Part shown: piece after piece, positions 25,846-35,728 of the stretch | Numbering within the stretch: position 1 is the stretch's first letter | How the letters are laid out: each line of letters opens with the position of its first letter | Assembly: GCF_907164915.1 (NCBI RefSeq) | Contig: NW_025919560.1 | Location: forward strand, 1-64,000 | DNA from: Impatiens glandulifera | Taxonomy: Eukaryota > Streptophyta > Magnoliopsida > Ericales > Balsaminaceae | Length of the DNA: 64,000 nucleotides | Direction: 5' to 3' | Position numbers and translations under genes: made by a program | Notes under the pieces: model-generated | The model's database searches: none | The model's input: only the letters and a program-made list of their open reading frames with translations | What the model was told of the DNA's origin: nothing

Positions 25846-27275
25846 TTCACTTTCTTAAATTTGCACAACTAATTTGTTTTAATGATTAAGAAATAAGTTA
25901 TATATGAAACATAAATGCATGCAAAGAGAGATTAATTAAACATTTATTTATTTTTAACTATATTAATTTTAACAATAACTCGTAATATAGTTTATATCTT
26001 AAAGTCATGTTTGGTTGAGGGTACAAAGAGGTACTATACTATTGGTATAGTATAAACTATACTAATAGTGTTTTAATATGATGTTTTTTACATTTTTACT
26101 ATTAGTATTAATTTATACCCCTATATAATTTATACTTCATATTTGGTATAAAATAGTAACTAGTCCCCCTAAGTACAACACTATTCTTATATATATCATT
26201 TAATTTTTAATTTCTCATTATACTCTTTATTAATATTATATAATTATTATTATATAATATATTAAATATATTTTATTAAATTTTAATATTTTATTATATA
26301 TAATCATTTTTAATATAAATATTTTTAAAATTGTTCAATATTTTAATTAAAAAATATTTATTTATTTTTACAAAAATAATTTTATTAATTATTATTTTTT
26401 TATATTTACTTATATTATAAATAATATTTATATTTATATTTATTTTATTACAATTATTAATCATATTTAAATTAAATAAACATAATTTATATTTATATTA
26501 TAATTAATTTTTTTAATTTTAATTAAAATTATATTAATTATTAAATAATAACGATACAATACCTTATAATAATAATAAACAATATTATTTATAATATAAA
26601 TAAATATAAATAATAATATTAATAATAATAATAATTTTAAATTATTTATACAAGTTATACTACATTTTTATAATATATACCAAACACAAAATTATAAACC
26701 ATATTCAACTTATACCATTTCTTATAATTCATACCAAACAACAATAATCTATACAACTTATACTACCCTATATTATTTATACCTCGTTACAATTTATACC
26801 CCTATACAACTTATACCCTATATAAATTGTACCCCTTACCAAACGCTACCTAAGAATATAATTGTCAAAATAAAATCATTACTCAAAATCTTTGAGCTAT
26901 CTTGTACTGAAAGTATACGACGCATTTATAAATGTTGTGAGCATATAAATGCATATTTTTTCACATTTAATGTATGATTTGTAGGTTTTTTACTAAATTA
27001 TCTTATTAGGTAACATTTTATAGATAAATAATGAAGTTGCACAGTGTACAACACTTATGAACTATAATGAAATCAGATGTTCTAAGATCTCGAGTGTGTA
27101 TTATTTTTACTATATAGTAATTATGATTAATGTATTTGCAGTTTAGACCCAATCTATTACAATTAGTTACTCAACTTAATATTTCTATTATTTTTTCACA
27201 TTGCTTGAGAAGATATAACAACGACACACTAATCCTAGGTTAATTTGATCATGATGATGCATACGTTGTTTATAT
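25846..27275 (-). repeat. Isolated inverted satellite-family copy, split by a MITE
   Basis: Read on the minus strand from 27,275, it gives ATGCATCATCATGATCAAAT, TGTGTCGTTGTTATATCTTC, CAAGCAATGTGAAAAAATA, ATGATTTC...ATAGTTCATAAGTGTTGT, CATACATTAAATGTGAAAAA, CTTAAGATATAAACTAT-type sequence and GTGCAAATTTAAGAAAGTG. These are the words of the composite units of arrays 1 and 2. After subtracting the 848-bp insertion at 26,003-26,850, the copy is about 582 bp, roughly one unit. It has no (AAT)n tract and lies ~14 kb from the nearest array on the left and ~22 kb from that on the right. Confidence 0.85.
26003..26850. mobile_element. PIF/Harbinger-type MITE inserted in a satellite copy
   Basis: An 848-bp element with a 3-bp target duplication TAA (26,000-26,002 and 26,851-26,853), as expected for the PIF/Harbinger superfamily. 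The left end AGTCATGTTTGGTTGAGGGT and the right end reverse-complemented GGTAGCGTTTGGTAAGGGGT are imperfect inverted repeats. The interior is A/T-rich, rich in TATAC(C/T) words near both ends, and has no transposase. The insertion point is unambiguous: removing the element and one TAA restores ATCTTAAGAATATAATTG, which matches the satellite word ATCTTAAGAGTATAACCG of the arrays (reverse complement). Confidence 0.85.
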
Positions 27276-27319
27276 ACTTATATAGTAAAATCACTTAATT
27301 TTAAAAATGTTAACGTTTG

Positions 27320-27880
27320 ATTTGGTGATAAAGGCCCAACCCAAGCCCACGAATTTGGGGGTCATTTATAATGGCTCCCTCCTAGTCAGGGTTCATTAAT
27401 GTGGGGAGAAGGTTTTAGAGTTCGAGAAAACGAATCCTCCGCCATTGTTAAGACCTCGAAGCTCTGGTTTTCGGGGTGGAGACAGTGAGAATGGGTTTAT
27501 TAACTTTTGAATACACATCTATTTTGGTTTCTGTAGTTTTGTTTTTCTGCCCGACCGACCGACCATTTTGATTCTCTCATGTTAAAAAATGTTATTAAAA
27601 CCGAACGGTCCGATTTTGAAGTTTCGGACCGTTTGAGTTCGATCTTGGTTTAGGGTTCGTCTCTTTACGGCTCGAGTGCGTTCTAAGCGTTGTTTAGAAG
27701 CGGATAACGCACCACCAGGATGGCGTTTATAAAAAAAAATGGAGAGACTTTCGTCTGGACAACTTCATTTCTGCCTTTTTCTGTTTGGTTTGGTAAAGGG
27801 TTCGAGAATGATCTGGATCTGGCATCTGCTTGGTTTGCCTTTTGATTGCCCTTCTGCCAGAGAAACTTCTCTTGTTTTGT
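27320..27880 (+). promoter_or_regulatory. Possible remnant promoter and 5' leader region
   Basis: A GC-balanced patch in A/T-rich surroundings with GGCCCA and AGCCCA words (27,328-27,345), reminiscent of plant site-II promoter elements, then TTTATAATGG (27,365) and pyrimidine-rich leader-like sequence. It lies about 150-700 bp upstream of the first ERD6-like exon fragment and could be its promoter and 5' untranslated region. No start codon leading into that exon can be identified. The assignment rests on composition and position only. Confidence 0.3.
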
Positions 27881-28020
27881 TTTTTAGCAGCTAAATATTT
27901 TTTTATATATATTTTCAAGAAAATATTAATAAATTAATTTTTCATTTTATTACATCCAGGTTTAATTTAATTTCTATTTTTTAACTTGTTTATGTGCATT
28001 TTTCAGGTTTTATTTTTCAG

Positions 28021-29064
28021 ATTCCATTTGTGACAGGTAACTTAATTTTTTTTATTTCATTTATTTCTATTTTGGACACTTATTAGATGCATAATTAGGA
28101 TTTATTTTGAATAAAAACATTGTAGAAGCATGTATAGGTTCTTGGATAGACTTGTAATCAATTAATATGAGACTATGATCGATGATTTCGATTAAATAAA
28201 AAATATAATAATCACACTTTTAATTATGGCTAATATTTAAGTAGAGGTCACACACAATAGTGTTCTATTTGAACATAGAATTTATAAGACAAAATGCATT
28301 TAATAAACTTAAAAAACTTTTTTACTAATATTTTTAAAATAAATTGAATGACAATTCTTAAAGTCTAAAGTTTTGTTTTAATGGAAGTTTTAATAACTAG
28401 ATACCTATACTCTTTTTTATTTTTTCATCTTGTTGCTTATTGCTCTAAGAATTTCTTCATACAGGAAGCTGGTACCGAATGGGTTCAAATGCAATGCCTG
28501 CATTATGTTGTTGCCTTGGGTCCAATCAAGTTCGGCTTCACCGTGAGTTACGTTTCTCAACCTCCTTTCTTTCATCATTCCTAAACGAGAAATAAGTCAA
28601 ATTGTAACAACCTAAGCTAATTCTATTTTTCACGCACTTGAGGTTTGAAATTCTCAAAAATTCGATTCCATATGATTTCATTACTCTTTCCACTCCGAAC
28701 TGACTAAACTTTATTGCCTTTGTTCTCATAGTTTGGTTCTTTATGCAATGTGGGAGCAATGGTTGGTACAATCGTCATCGGTCAGATTTCTGAATACATC
28801 GGGCAAAAAGGGGTATATATTACATAACTTAGCTAAGCTTAAACAATATCATTTATGTTCATATTCTTATTGAATGATTGTTTGCAGTCTTTGATGATTG
28901 CAGCCATTCCAAACATCATTGGTTGGTTTTCCATTTCATTTGCTAAAGTGAGTGTTTCTTACTTAATCAATTTCATCACATCCAGTCCAAACATATCATC
29001 TACTCACTTTTATAGTTTTTTGGGTTAGAACTTTTCCTTTTTCTGTACATGGGACGATTTTTCA
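28021..29064 (+). pseudogene. Broken ERD6-like (sugar transporter family) gene fragment
   Basis: Several short exons of a plant ERD6-like monosaccharide transporter (major facilitator superfamily, vacuolar or plasma membrane) are readable with good splice signals. They are 28,021-28,036 (IPFVTG when spliced), 28,465-28,542 (SWYRMGS at its start, VVALGPIKFGFT at its end), 28,732-28,812 ([25 protein letters not shown]) and 28,888-28,947 (SLMIAAIPNIIGWFSISFAK). A decayed fifth begins at 29,029 (SFLYMGR, then out of register and a stop). The SWYRMGS and VVALGP parts of exon 2 are in different frames, so an internal deletion has shifted the frame. The GYSSPTQ-type exon that family members have between GFT and FGSL is not found in 28,543-28,731. 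Only about the first 100 of ~480 residues are represented. This is not a functional gene. Confidence 0.85.
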
Positions 29065-29294
29065 GCCATGTAGAACCAAGAAAGCAAGAAGAAAAGTCAA
29101 TGATTAGGATAGTTTGAGGCTTTTAGTTAGAGACAATAAGAAAAAATTGACAGAAATGCATGGTCATTGATAACCCTTTCTAAAAGTTTGAGAGAATATT
29201 TGTTTAAAAAATAGTTTAAAGGCTAAAATTAAACAATGATAATTTGCCCCCCATTAATTAATATAGGTTATATTATCCTCTAAGAAGGATCAAT

Positions 29295-29385
29295 GTTCAG
29301 ATTTACATTGGAATTAATATGTTGGTGAACTGCAAGCCCTGCATAGACTATCATCCTTTGAAGTCTAAGCTCGGGTAAATTATAT
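29295..29385 (+). repeat. Short segment shared with 47.31-47.39 kb
   Basis: ACATTGGAATTAATATGTTG, TGAACTGCAAGCCCTG and GAAGTCTAAGCT followed by GGGTAAAT match 47,313-47,393 (TGACATGGAACTAATAGCAT, TGAACTGCATTCCCTG, AGAAGTCTAAGCTTGGGG). An open reading through it ends at a donor-like GGTAAAT in both copies. The function is unknown. Confidence 0.6.
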
Positions 29386-29569
29386 AGAAACCTTACCTCA
29401 TATAATTTGATAACATTAATTAGATAGGATTCTTTGTTAGGATCAATGTATCAGTGTTATGTTTTTTATGAAATATGTATCATTTCAGTGAGACTATGTA
29501 TTAATGTGAGTTCTCTATGCTAATTTTTTGAGAAATATGAGATGTAGGTGGATACTTAAGTTGCAATTT

Positions 29570-29880
29570 AATCAACTTTATGGAATTAAGTTGTTAAGCC
29601 ACTATGGTGAGACCGTGTTTTATCATTGTGGCATTAAACATCAAATTCCAACAAGTTATTTAGATAGTAACTAAAAAATTCCTTATATCTTCATATATTT
29701 CTGAAAATTGGCATAACACTCTCGTTAATTAATACATAGTCACACTGAAGTGATGCATGTTTCATCAAAACAAAGCAAGATGTCTTTTAAAATTTGATAA
29801 CATTAAATAGTGGGATTCTTTGTTATGATCAATGTATAGACTGAAATGATGCATGTTTGATCAAAACAAAACACCTATTA
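29570..29880 (+). repeat. Diverged direct satellite-family fragment
   Basis: ATTCCAACAAGTTATTTAGA, AGTAACTAAA, TATCTTCATATATTTCTGAA and AATTGGCATAACACT...GTGATGCATGTTTCATCAAA follow the order of the composite satellite unit, as at 57,270-57,390. A shorter second piece (ATGATGCATGTTTGATCAAA) follows at 29,845-29,864. This copy is much more diverged than those in the arrays. Confidence 0.6.
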
Positions 29881-29904
29881 AAATTTGATAACATTAATTT
29901 TATT

Positions 29905-30190
29905 TCTAGTTTCTAACTTGTTTATGTGCATATTTCAGGTTTTATTTTTCAGATTCCATTTGTGACAGGTAACTTAGTTTTTTATTTTGTTTATTTCTGT
30001 TTTGGTAGAAATCAATTAACATTGTAGAGGCAAGTTTAGGTTCTTGAATAGTAATCAATTAATGTCTATGATTTCGATTAAATAAAAAAAAAATTATATT
30101 CATATAATGGAAGTTCTAACTAAATTCCTATACTATTGAAATTTTTCATTTTTTCATTTTTTTTTTTTTTATTTTGTTGTAGGAAGTTGT
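29905..30190 (+). repeat. Second copy of the ERD6-like first-exon region
   Basis: CTAACTTGTTTATGTGCAT, TTCAGGTTTTATTTTTCAG, then ATTCCATTTGTGACAGGTAA repeat the sequence at 27,978-28,040 with few changes. The intron-like sequence that follows (ACATTGTAGA.GCA, TAGGTTCTTG, GATTTCGATTAAATAAAAAA) also matches, up to an acceptor-like TTGTTGTAGGAAGTTG at 30,175. The duplicated tract is about 285 bp here against 510 bp in the first copy because of deletions. It is a direct duplication with offset about 1.94 kb inside the remnant. Confidence 0.8.
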
Positions 30191-31962
30191 TCCTGTTTAA
30201 TTCATTGAATGTGGTGAAATTCTTGTCTATACTTGATAAACCTTAGAAATTCTTGTCTCTATATTGAATATAATAAAAAACTTATAATTACTCATTACCT
30301 AAATTAATATCATAAAGAACATATATGTTATCAAAAGATATAAATTTTTGGTAAAAGTATGTGCAATATGTGCGCTGCAGTCCACTCATAAATTTACAAA
30401 ATATATCAAGAAGAAAGTTATAAATAATAGTTATAATAATAAATGATATTATTTATGAACATTCCATATTAATATTAGTAATGATAGTTATAAATAATAA
30501 TAAAAAATGATATTATTTATGAACGTTTCATATTAAAATTCCCTACAAAATTGCGTGGGTTGGATGTTTTTGTGTTTTCATAATTTTATATTTTGTATTT
30601 TTTTAAACAACTCTTACAATTTTTTATTATATATTTGAGATTTTTTATATTAATTATTATATTGATCTGAATATGATTTTGGAATGTTTAGATCTCCATA
30701 TTATGATTATGGATTTTTTATTAACATTTATTTATGTATAATTTTAATTTTTGTTTATCATAAATTAGAAAGTTATTTTGAAAATAAATAAAAGTTTGTA
30801 ATTATTTAAAATTTATTAGAATTATATAATTTTGATTCACTTACACTTCAATACAAATTTTAAATGTTGAGCTCACGAAAATAACTAATTTTAAACTTTC
30901 AAATTTTCATTGTTAATGAGCCCACAATAACATTTCTTTTTAACGTGATTACACGTTCAACTTGTTAAAAAAAAAAAAAATTATACAATAACTATAAAAA
31001 ATTTAATATAAAATTTTTTATATTAAAAAATATTAATATTATTGTGAAGACTCTTAATAAGTGGTAGCTTACAAGAATATTTATAACTTTCAAGAATTAT
31101 TTTTTATTTTCACGTTTCCTCTCTTTATTTTTATTAAATATTCAATATTTTCACGTTTCCTTTCTTTCTTGTATTTAGAGAATATCTATAGCACATTATA
31201 TATTAGAAGTTATCAATTTTATTTTTTATTTTCATGTTTTTTTATTCAGTATTTTACAATATATTTGATAAGTACTTATATTTAGAGAATATCTATAACA
31301 CATTATATTTAGAAGATATCAATTTTATTTTTTATTTCACGTTTTTTAATTCAGTATTTTACAATATATTTGATAAGTACTTTTTAAACTGTGAAATCCA
31401 TTTTTTTCCATTCATTTGTAGCCAGTCCGGGTCAAGGTGTATTTGATTTGTGAAATTTAAAATAAATCAGGTGTTTTTAAATTTTATTTAATACGTTGAT
31501 TGTTCATTACATTTATAATTAACACTATATTAACTCTGCTAATGGAAGGTCATTTTAAATCTTTTTTGAATTTGGAACACTTTATAAACTTTGTTATTAG
31601 ATAAGGATTTTAAAATTTCGATTTGATGAGAATACAAATGATTTTTGAAATGTATTTTGATTTGAAACAACCATACAAAATTTCAAAGCTAAATTTCCTT
31701 GTTTAAAAATAAAGTGATTTTCTTATAAAGAGTTGGACGAGATTAATTGGTTTTGCAGGATAAATCATATATAGTCTTTTTACCGAAAGTAATATAATAA
31801 CACAGTTTCTAATTAACATATGTCCTCACAAAATGTAATATTACAAATGAATAGCTTAAGGTAAAAGTCAGTAAGTAAAATATTTATTCTGAAGATTAAT
31901 TTTTGTATACCTTATAACTTGGTTCTAATACTTTTTTTTATATATATAGATTTTGTTTTTGT
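30191..31962. other. AT-rich intergenic DNA with small tandem duplications
   Basis: No gene seen. A ~70-bp duplication lies at about 30,415-30,540 (ATGATATTATTTATGAAC twice). A 107-bp tandem pair lies at 31,172-31,278 and 31,279-31,385 (TATTTAGAGAATATCTATA at each start, ACAATATATTTGATAAGTAC at each end). Open frames across these (74 and 70 codons) are Phe/Tyr/Ile-rich and follow the duplication, not a gene. Confidence 0.7.
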
Positions 31963-33285
31963 ATGTTATTTTGCTTTAGGTCTGTTTATTATGTTTTTTG
32001 CGGAACAGATAGATGCTTTTGTTACAACGGTTGCAAAACCGTGGTTATGGGCATAGTTGGCTATTGGGCGCAGCAAATGGTCATTCCGAAGAAGGTAATG
32101 AAGGAACTCGACACACTGATGAAAAACTTTATCTGGGGTAATAGTGGAAGAGGAGGAAAGAAAGTCAAATGGACCGCTCTATGCAAACCGAAGGACGAGG
32201 GAGGCATCGACTTGAAGAACTGTATCGAGTGGAACAAGGCTCTAACCTTCAAGCATCTGTGGGCTTTGGAGCGCAATCAGGAGTCACTATGGATCAAATG
32301 GGTGCATACGAGATTTATGAAATACGAAACCAGCATTTGGACCTGCAAAATTCACGAAGGTATGAGCTGGTCTCTAAAAAAGATTCTTAAACTAAGAAGC
32401 GATATTGCAGATCTTTATGACATCCGACTAGGGGACGGGAAAGGCACTCTATTCTGGCACGACCCTTGGTTTGAAAACCATCCCATCATCGACAAGGAGC
32501 AGTTTCAAAATACTCGTATCAGAAGGGACTGCGCAAAAGCGAAAATCAGAGACATCAAATACGGGAATTGGAACTTGCTCTTGAGAAGAATTCCAGAAGG
32601 AAAGAGGATACTTGATCATATAAGTAACATACAACTACACGACAGACCGGATATTCATGAATGGAAAGCTGAGGACAATGGGAAGCTGGTATTGAAAAAA
32701 ATATGGGAGGTAATCCGGGAAAAAGTGCAGAAAGTAGAATGGGCTCCTCTTGTATGGTCAACGAAGATTATCCCTCGACACCAGTTCATCCCATGGCTCG
32801 CCTTCTGGGAAAGACTCAACACACGTGATCGTATCAGTAAGTATATGAGCATCCCGGACGCGAGCTGTCTTCTATGCATAGGAAATGAAGAAACCATAGA
32901 TCACCTATTCGGGAGCTGTTGTATTGCTTCGGAGCTTTGGGACAGATTCTATAAAAGCCTGGAGCTGATCAATTTCCCGAGCGAATGGAATGAAATCAAA
33001 GAAGCGGCACTACTCAAAGCCAAGGGAAATAGATTTGCAACAAGCGTGTTCAAGTGCGGCTTTGGAGCAGTGGTGTATAACATTTGGCAAGAACGGAATG
33101 CAAGGGTATATGACAGAACCCACAGGAGCATTGACGAGTTATGGAAAGATATTGTATCGGATTGCAGCGCCCTCGCGGGAACGTGGAGAGGAATTCCAAG
33201 CACGGAGCAGAACTGGAATATCTGCAGGAACTGGAATTTACCGTTTTTTAAACTCACTAGAATTGAAAGCATTGTAAACAGATAA
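31963..33285 (+). CDS. LINE ORF2 C-terminal fragment with zf-RVT zinc-binding domain (partial)
   Basis: An uninterrupted 440-codon frame. Residues 1-28 are upstream flanking sequence with no LINE similarity. From residue 29 it reads like the region after the reverse transcriptase core of plant L1-type ORF2 proteins: GIVGYWAQQMVIPKKV, then NFIWG (55-59) and the GTLFWHDPWF motif (about residues 160-169). A C-terminal zf-RVT domain follows, with WSTKIIPRHQFIPWLA (254-269) and C302-x2-C305-x8-H314-x4-C319. The intact protein has endonuclease and reverse transcriptase activities for target-primed reverse transcription, but both catalytic domains are missing here, so the fragment is inactive. The lack of stops over 1.2 kb suggests a fairly recent insertion. 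Codon use is much more GC-balanced than the surrounding DNA. Confidence 0.85.
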   Translation: MLFCFRSVYYVFCGTDRCFCYNGCKTVVMGIVGYWAQQMVIPKKVMKELDTLMKNFIWGNSGRGGKKVKWTALCKPKDEGGIDLKNCIEWNKALTFKHLWALERNQESLWIKWVHTRFMKYETSIWTCKIHEGMSWSLKKILKLRSDIADLYDIRLGDGKGTLFWHDPWFENHPIIDKEQFQNTRIRRDCAKAKIRDIKYGNWNLLLRRIPEGKRILDHISNIQLHDRPDIHEWKAEDNGKLVLKKIWEVIREKVQKVEWAPLVWSTKIIPRHQFIPWLAFWERLNTRDRISKYMSIPDASCLLCIGNEETIDHLFGSCCIASELWDRFYKSLELINFPSEWNEIKEAALLKAKGNRFATSVFKCGFGAVVYNIWQERNARVYDRTHRSIDELWKDIVSDCSALAGTWRGIPSTEQNWNICRNWNLPFFKLTRIESIVNR

Positions 33286-33431
33286 TTCATTTACGTTTTT
33301 AGCTTTCATTCAGAATGTTACGACTTCAAAATCATTTTAGGCCTGTCTAGAATGATCTTTTAAACTCGTGGTTTTTTTTCCCGTTTTTGGGAATTTTTAA
33401 TGAAATGAGGATAAGTCGTTTTCCAAAAAAA
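32041..33431 (+). mobile_element. 5'-truncated L1-type LINE
   Basis: The 3' part of a plant non-LTR retrotransposon: the C-terminal end of the second open frame, a ~145-bp 3' untranslated region with TGAAATGAGGATAAG, and a short A-rich end (AAAAAAA, 33,425-33,431). Similarity to LINE protein begins abruptly at about 32,047 (MGIVGYWAQ), the usual outcome of incomplete reverse transcription during integration. I could not find a convincing target-site duplication. The A tail is short. Confidence 0.85.
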
Positions 33432-33751
33432 CATATATGAAGGAAGAGTCATTAAGGCAATCAACTTGAGGGTCTTGAAATTCTTCATATTCATGATAGC
33501 CTTGTTTATTTATTAATTTTTTTATGATTGGATCGGTATGTTTTTTTTATTCTTATTTACAATTACTATCCAATTTTCTTCTATTTCAGGTATATGTAGC
33601 ACTGCCACAACTATCATTAATGTATATAATAAGTTTGGTTGGACTTCAAGTTTACATTTTGAAAGGTTAATAAAATAATATAATCTTCCTCATATTGGCA
33701 CCTTTGCCTTGCTTAACGGGTTTAATAGAAAATTTAACGGGTTTGGATGTT
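33432..33751. other. AT-rich spacer between LINE and hAT MITE
   Basis: No gene recognised. A short plus-strand reading after TATTTCAG (33,583-33,590), VYVALPQLSLMYI, could be a stray exon piece, but it is too short to assign. Confidence 0.5.
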
Positions 33752-33759
33752 TTGTCTAC

Positions 33760-34014
33760 CAGGGCCGGCTCTGGGGTAAGTCCGGCATACCCGACCCACT
33801 CCCCAGGGCAGCCCATTAAATAAAATAAAGAATATATATTTATAATTTTTTAAACATAAATAGGTCATGCCTAGTGGTTTGGGAAGAAAACATAAATTTA
33901 TCATTTTTTCATGAGTTCAAACTTCACAAAAAAACTTATTTTTTTATCATTCTTTTAGCAATAAAAAATTACGTTTTTTAGGCTAGGGCATCCTAAACAT
34001 CGGGGCCGGCTCTG
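33760..34014. mobile_element. hAT-type MITE, 255 bp
   Basis: Flanked by a perfect 8-bp target-site duplication TTGTCTAC (33,752-33,759 and 34,015-34,022), the length typical of hAT elements. The terminal sequences are CAGGGCCGGCTCTG at the left and, reverse-complemented, CAGAGCCGGCCCCG at the right. The CAGRGCCGGC-type end is also typical of the superfamily. The interior is A/T-rich and non-coding. The element is GC-rich only at its ends. Confidence 0.9.
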
Positions 34015-34022
34015 TTGTCTAC

Positions 34023-35671
34023 TAGTAGTGACATGGATACATGGATGAATATTAAACTCAATTATAGTGATATTGATATGAACGAACAAAAATTAGTTTA
34101 GTAATATTAATTTATATTGAATTACTAATTTAATTTTTTATATTTGAAAAAAAGAATATAATAAAAATAATTTTAATATATATTATCTATTTTATTAAAA
34201 TATTATGTTGATACAACCGATTAGGACAGTTCAAGTGTCAATTTTTTTTTTAAGTTTAACTTTTATTAACAAAATATTGGTTCAACATGTTAAATTCTTA
34301 AGTTAAAAAAATTAGTTCGACATTTAAACTTCCTAAATTCAATAACAGTTAAAATGTTAACTTCTTAAATTAAAAAAATATAAATCAATTCAAAATGTTA
34401 ATTTACTAAATTAAAAAAAAAAATATCGGTTTGATATATTAACATCTTAAATAAATAAAAATGTATCGATGAAAAATTTTAGTTGTTTTTAAATGATAAA
34501 ATAATAAGTTGTTTTATTTGAAAAAATATTAAAAAAAAAATTGGAATTACAATTCTAAGCTAATAAGAGTAGAATTGAGAAATATAAAATTTTACTAAAT
34601 TGAATTCCATTATATTTCTGATTCTAATTCAAATTCTTAATATTAAAGGGTCTATCAAATTTAAGAGATAGAATTGAACCCTTCAATTTTAATTACAATG
34701 TCAATTTCAGGATTAGGTTACCAAACACACCTTAATTTTTTTATTTATTTTAAGGCCCTATTTGATTTGCTAAAAAAAAATGATGTTTCTAACAAAAACA
34801 AAAGCAAAGATTTTACTTTGAACTTTTGGTTGATTTCATTTATTTTTACATTGCATTTATATTATTAAATGTATCTGAAAATCCTAAAAATATAAAATTG
34901 ATTTTTATTGTATTTAAAAAATAAAACATAATTATTTAAAATACTAACATTTATTCCTGGAATCTTTTGATGTCCCTTCTTGATCCACCCCTGTCTGCGA
35001 ATATGTTTGAATATTAATCTATTCTATCATTTTCCTATACTGTGCAATGATGAACCTAACACATTTCTAGGAATAGATGAGTATCATCCTTAGATCTAGG
35101 ATATTTATTCTAGAACCTTAGACATGGATAAGATTCGGACAATTAATATTGTATTATTAATAAATTGTCAAATATTTGTAGTAGAGACCACTCATTTGGG
35201 TGAGAACATGAAACATAATATCATACTTTTTCTCACGTGTACTTAAACACTAAACAATAAAACGAAATCTTAAAAGGCGTGTTCACACATGTACTATTTA
35301 TTTCCTAATTTATCGAGAAGAAAATTATGTGGCAATTATTAAGCTAGCCAAATCTATTCTAATTTTGTTAAGTCTTATTTTCGGTTCTTTATCTCACATT
35401 TAGGCAATACAACTTCCGAGAAAATCGTTTTGTCGCATCCTTTAACGAGATTCGAAAGGAAAATAAGTTACGAGACTTACCAAAATTATCGACACAATTC
35501 AAAATGTAATCTAGTTTAGCATCTCATTTTGGTCTCATTTCACTTTCAAAATTCCTATGAAAGGTAAGTTTTGGGCATCGACTATTGAGTAGGTATTTCG
35601 AGACGTCGATATTTATGCGTTAGTCACAAATTTGTTTATATTGTAAGTGACCTTGTTACCTCATTATTTTG

Positions 35672-35675
<4 letters not shown>
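34023..35675. other. AT-rich intergenic DNA
   Basis: No supportable gene. 34,540-34,740 has features of an old MITE end (TACCAAACACACCTTAA, TTGAATTCCATT), but I cannot find a matching opposite end or a target duplication. 34,760-34,775 reads GGCCCTATTTGATTTGC, another possible MITE end without partner. 35,380-35,640 is a little more GC-balanced without recognisable content. A 64-codon frame at 34,674-34,868 is probably chance. Confidence 0.5.

Positions 35676-35726
<51 letters not shown>
35676..35726. repeat. (TA)n microsatellite
   Basis: About 25 TA dinucleotides. Confidence 0.95.

Positions 35727-35728
<2 letters not shown>

Noticed and set aside
25846..29385. Helitron ends for the 3.45-kb insertion
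   Set aside because: No CTRR plus hairpin followed by T was found at the right breakpoint, so a Helitron cannot be claimed.
32061..33290. Overlapping frames on both strands inside the LINE
   Set aside because: Shadow frames of the real 440-codon LINE frame.
34540..34775. MITE-like ends (ACCAAACACACC, GGCCCTATTTGATTTGC)
   Set aside because: No partner end or target-site duplication could be found for either.
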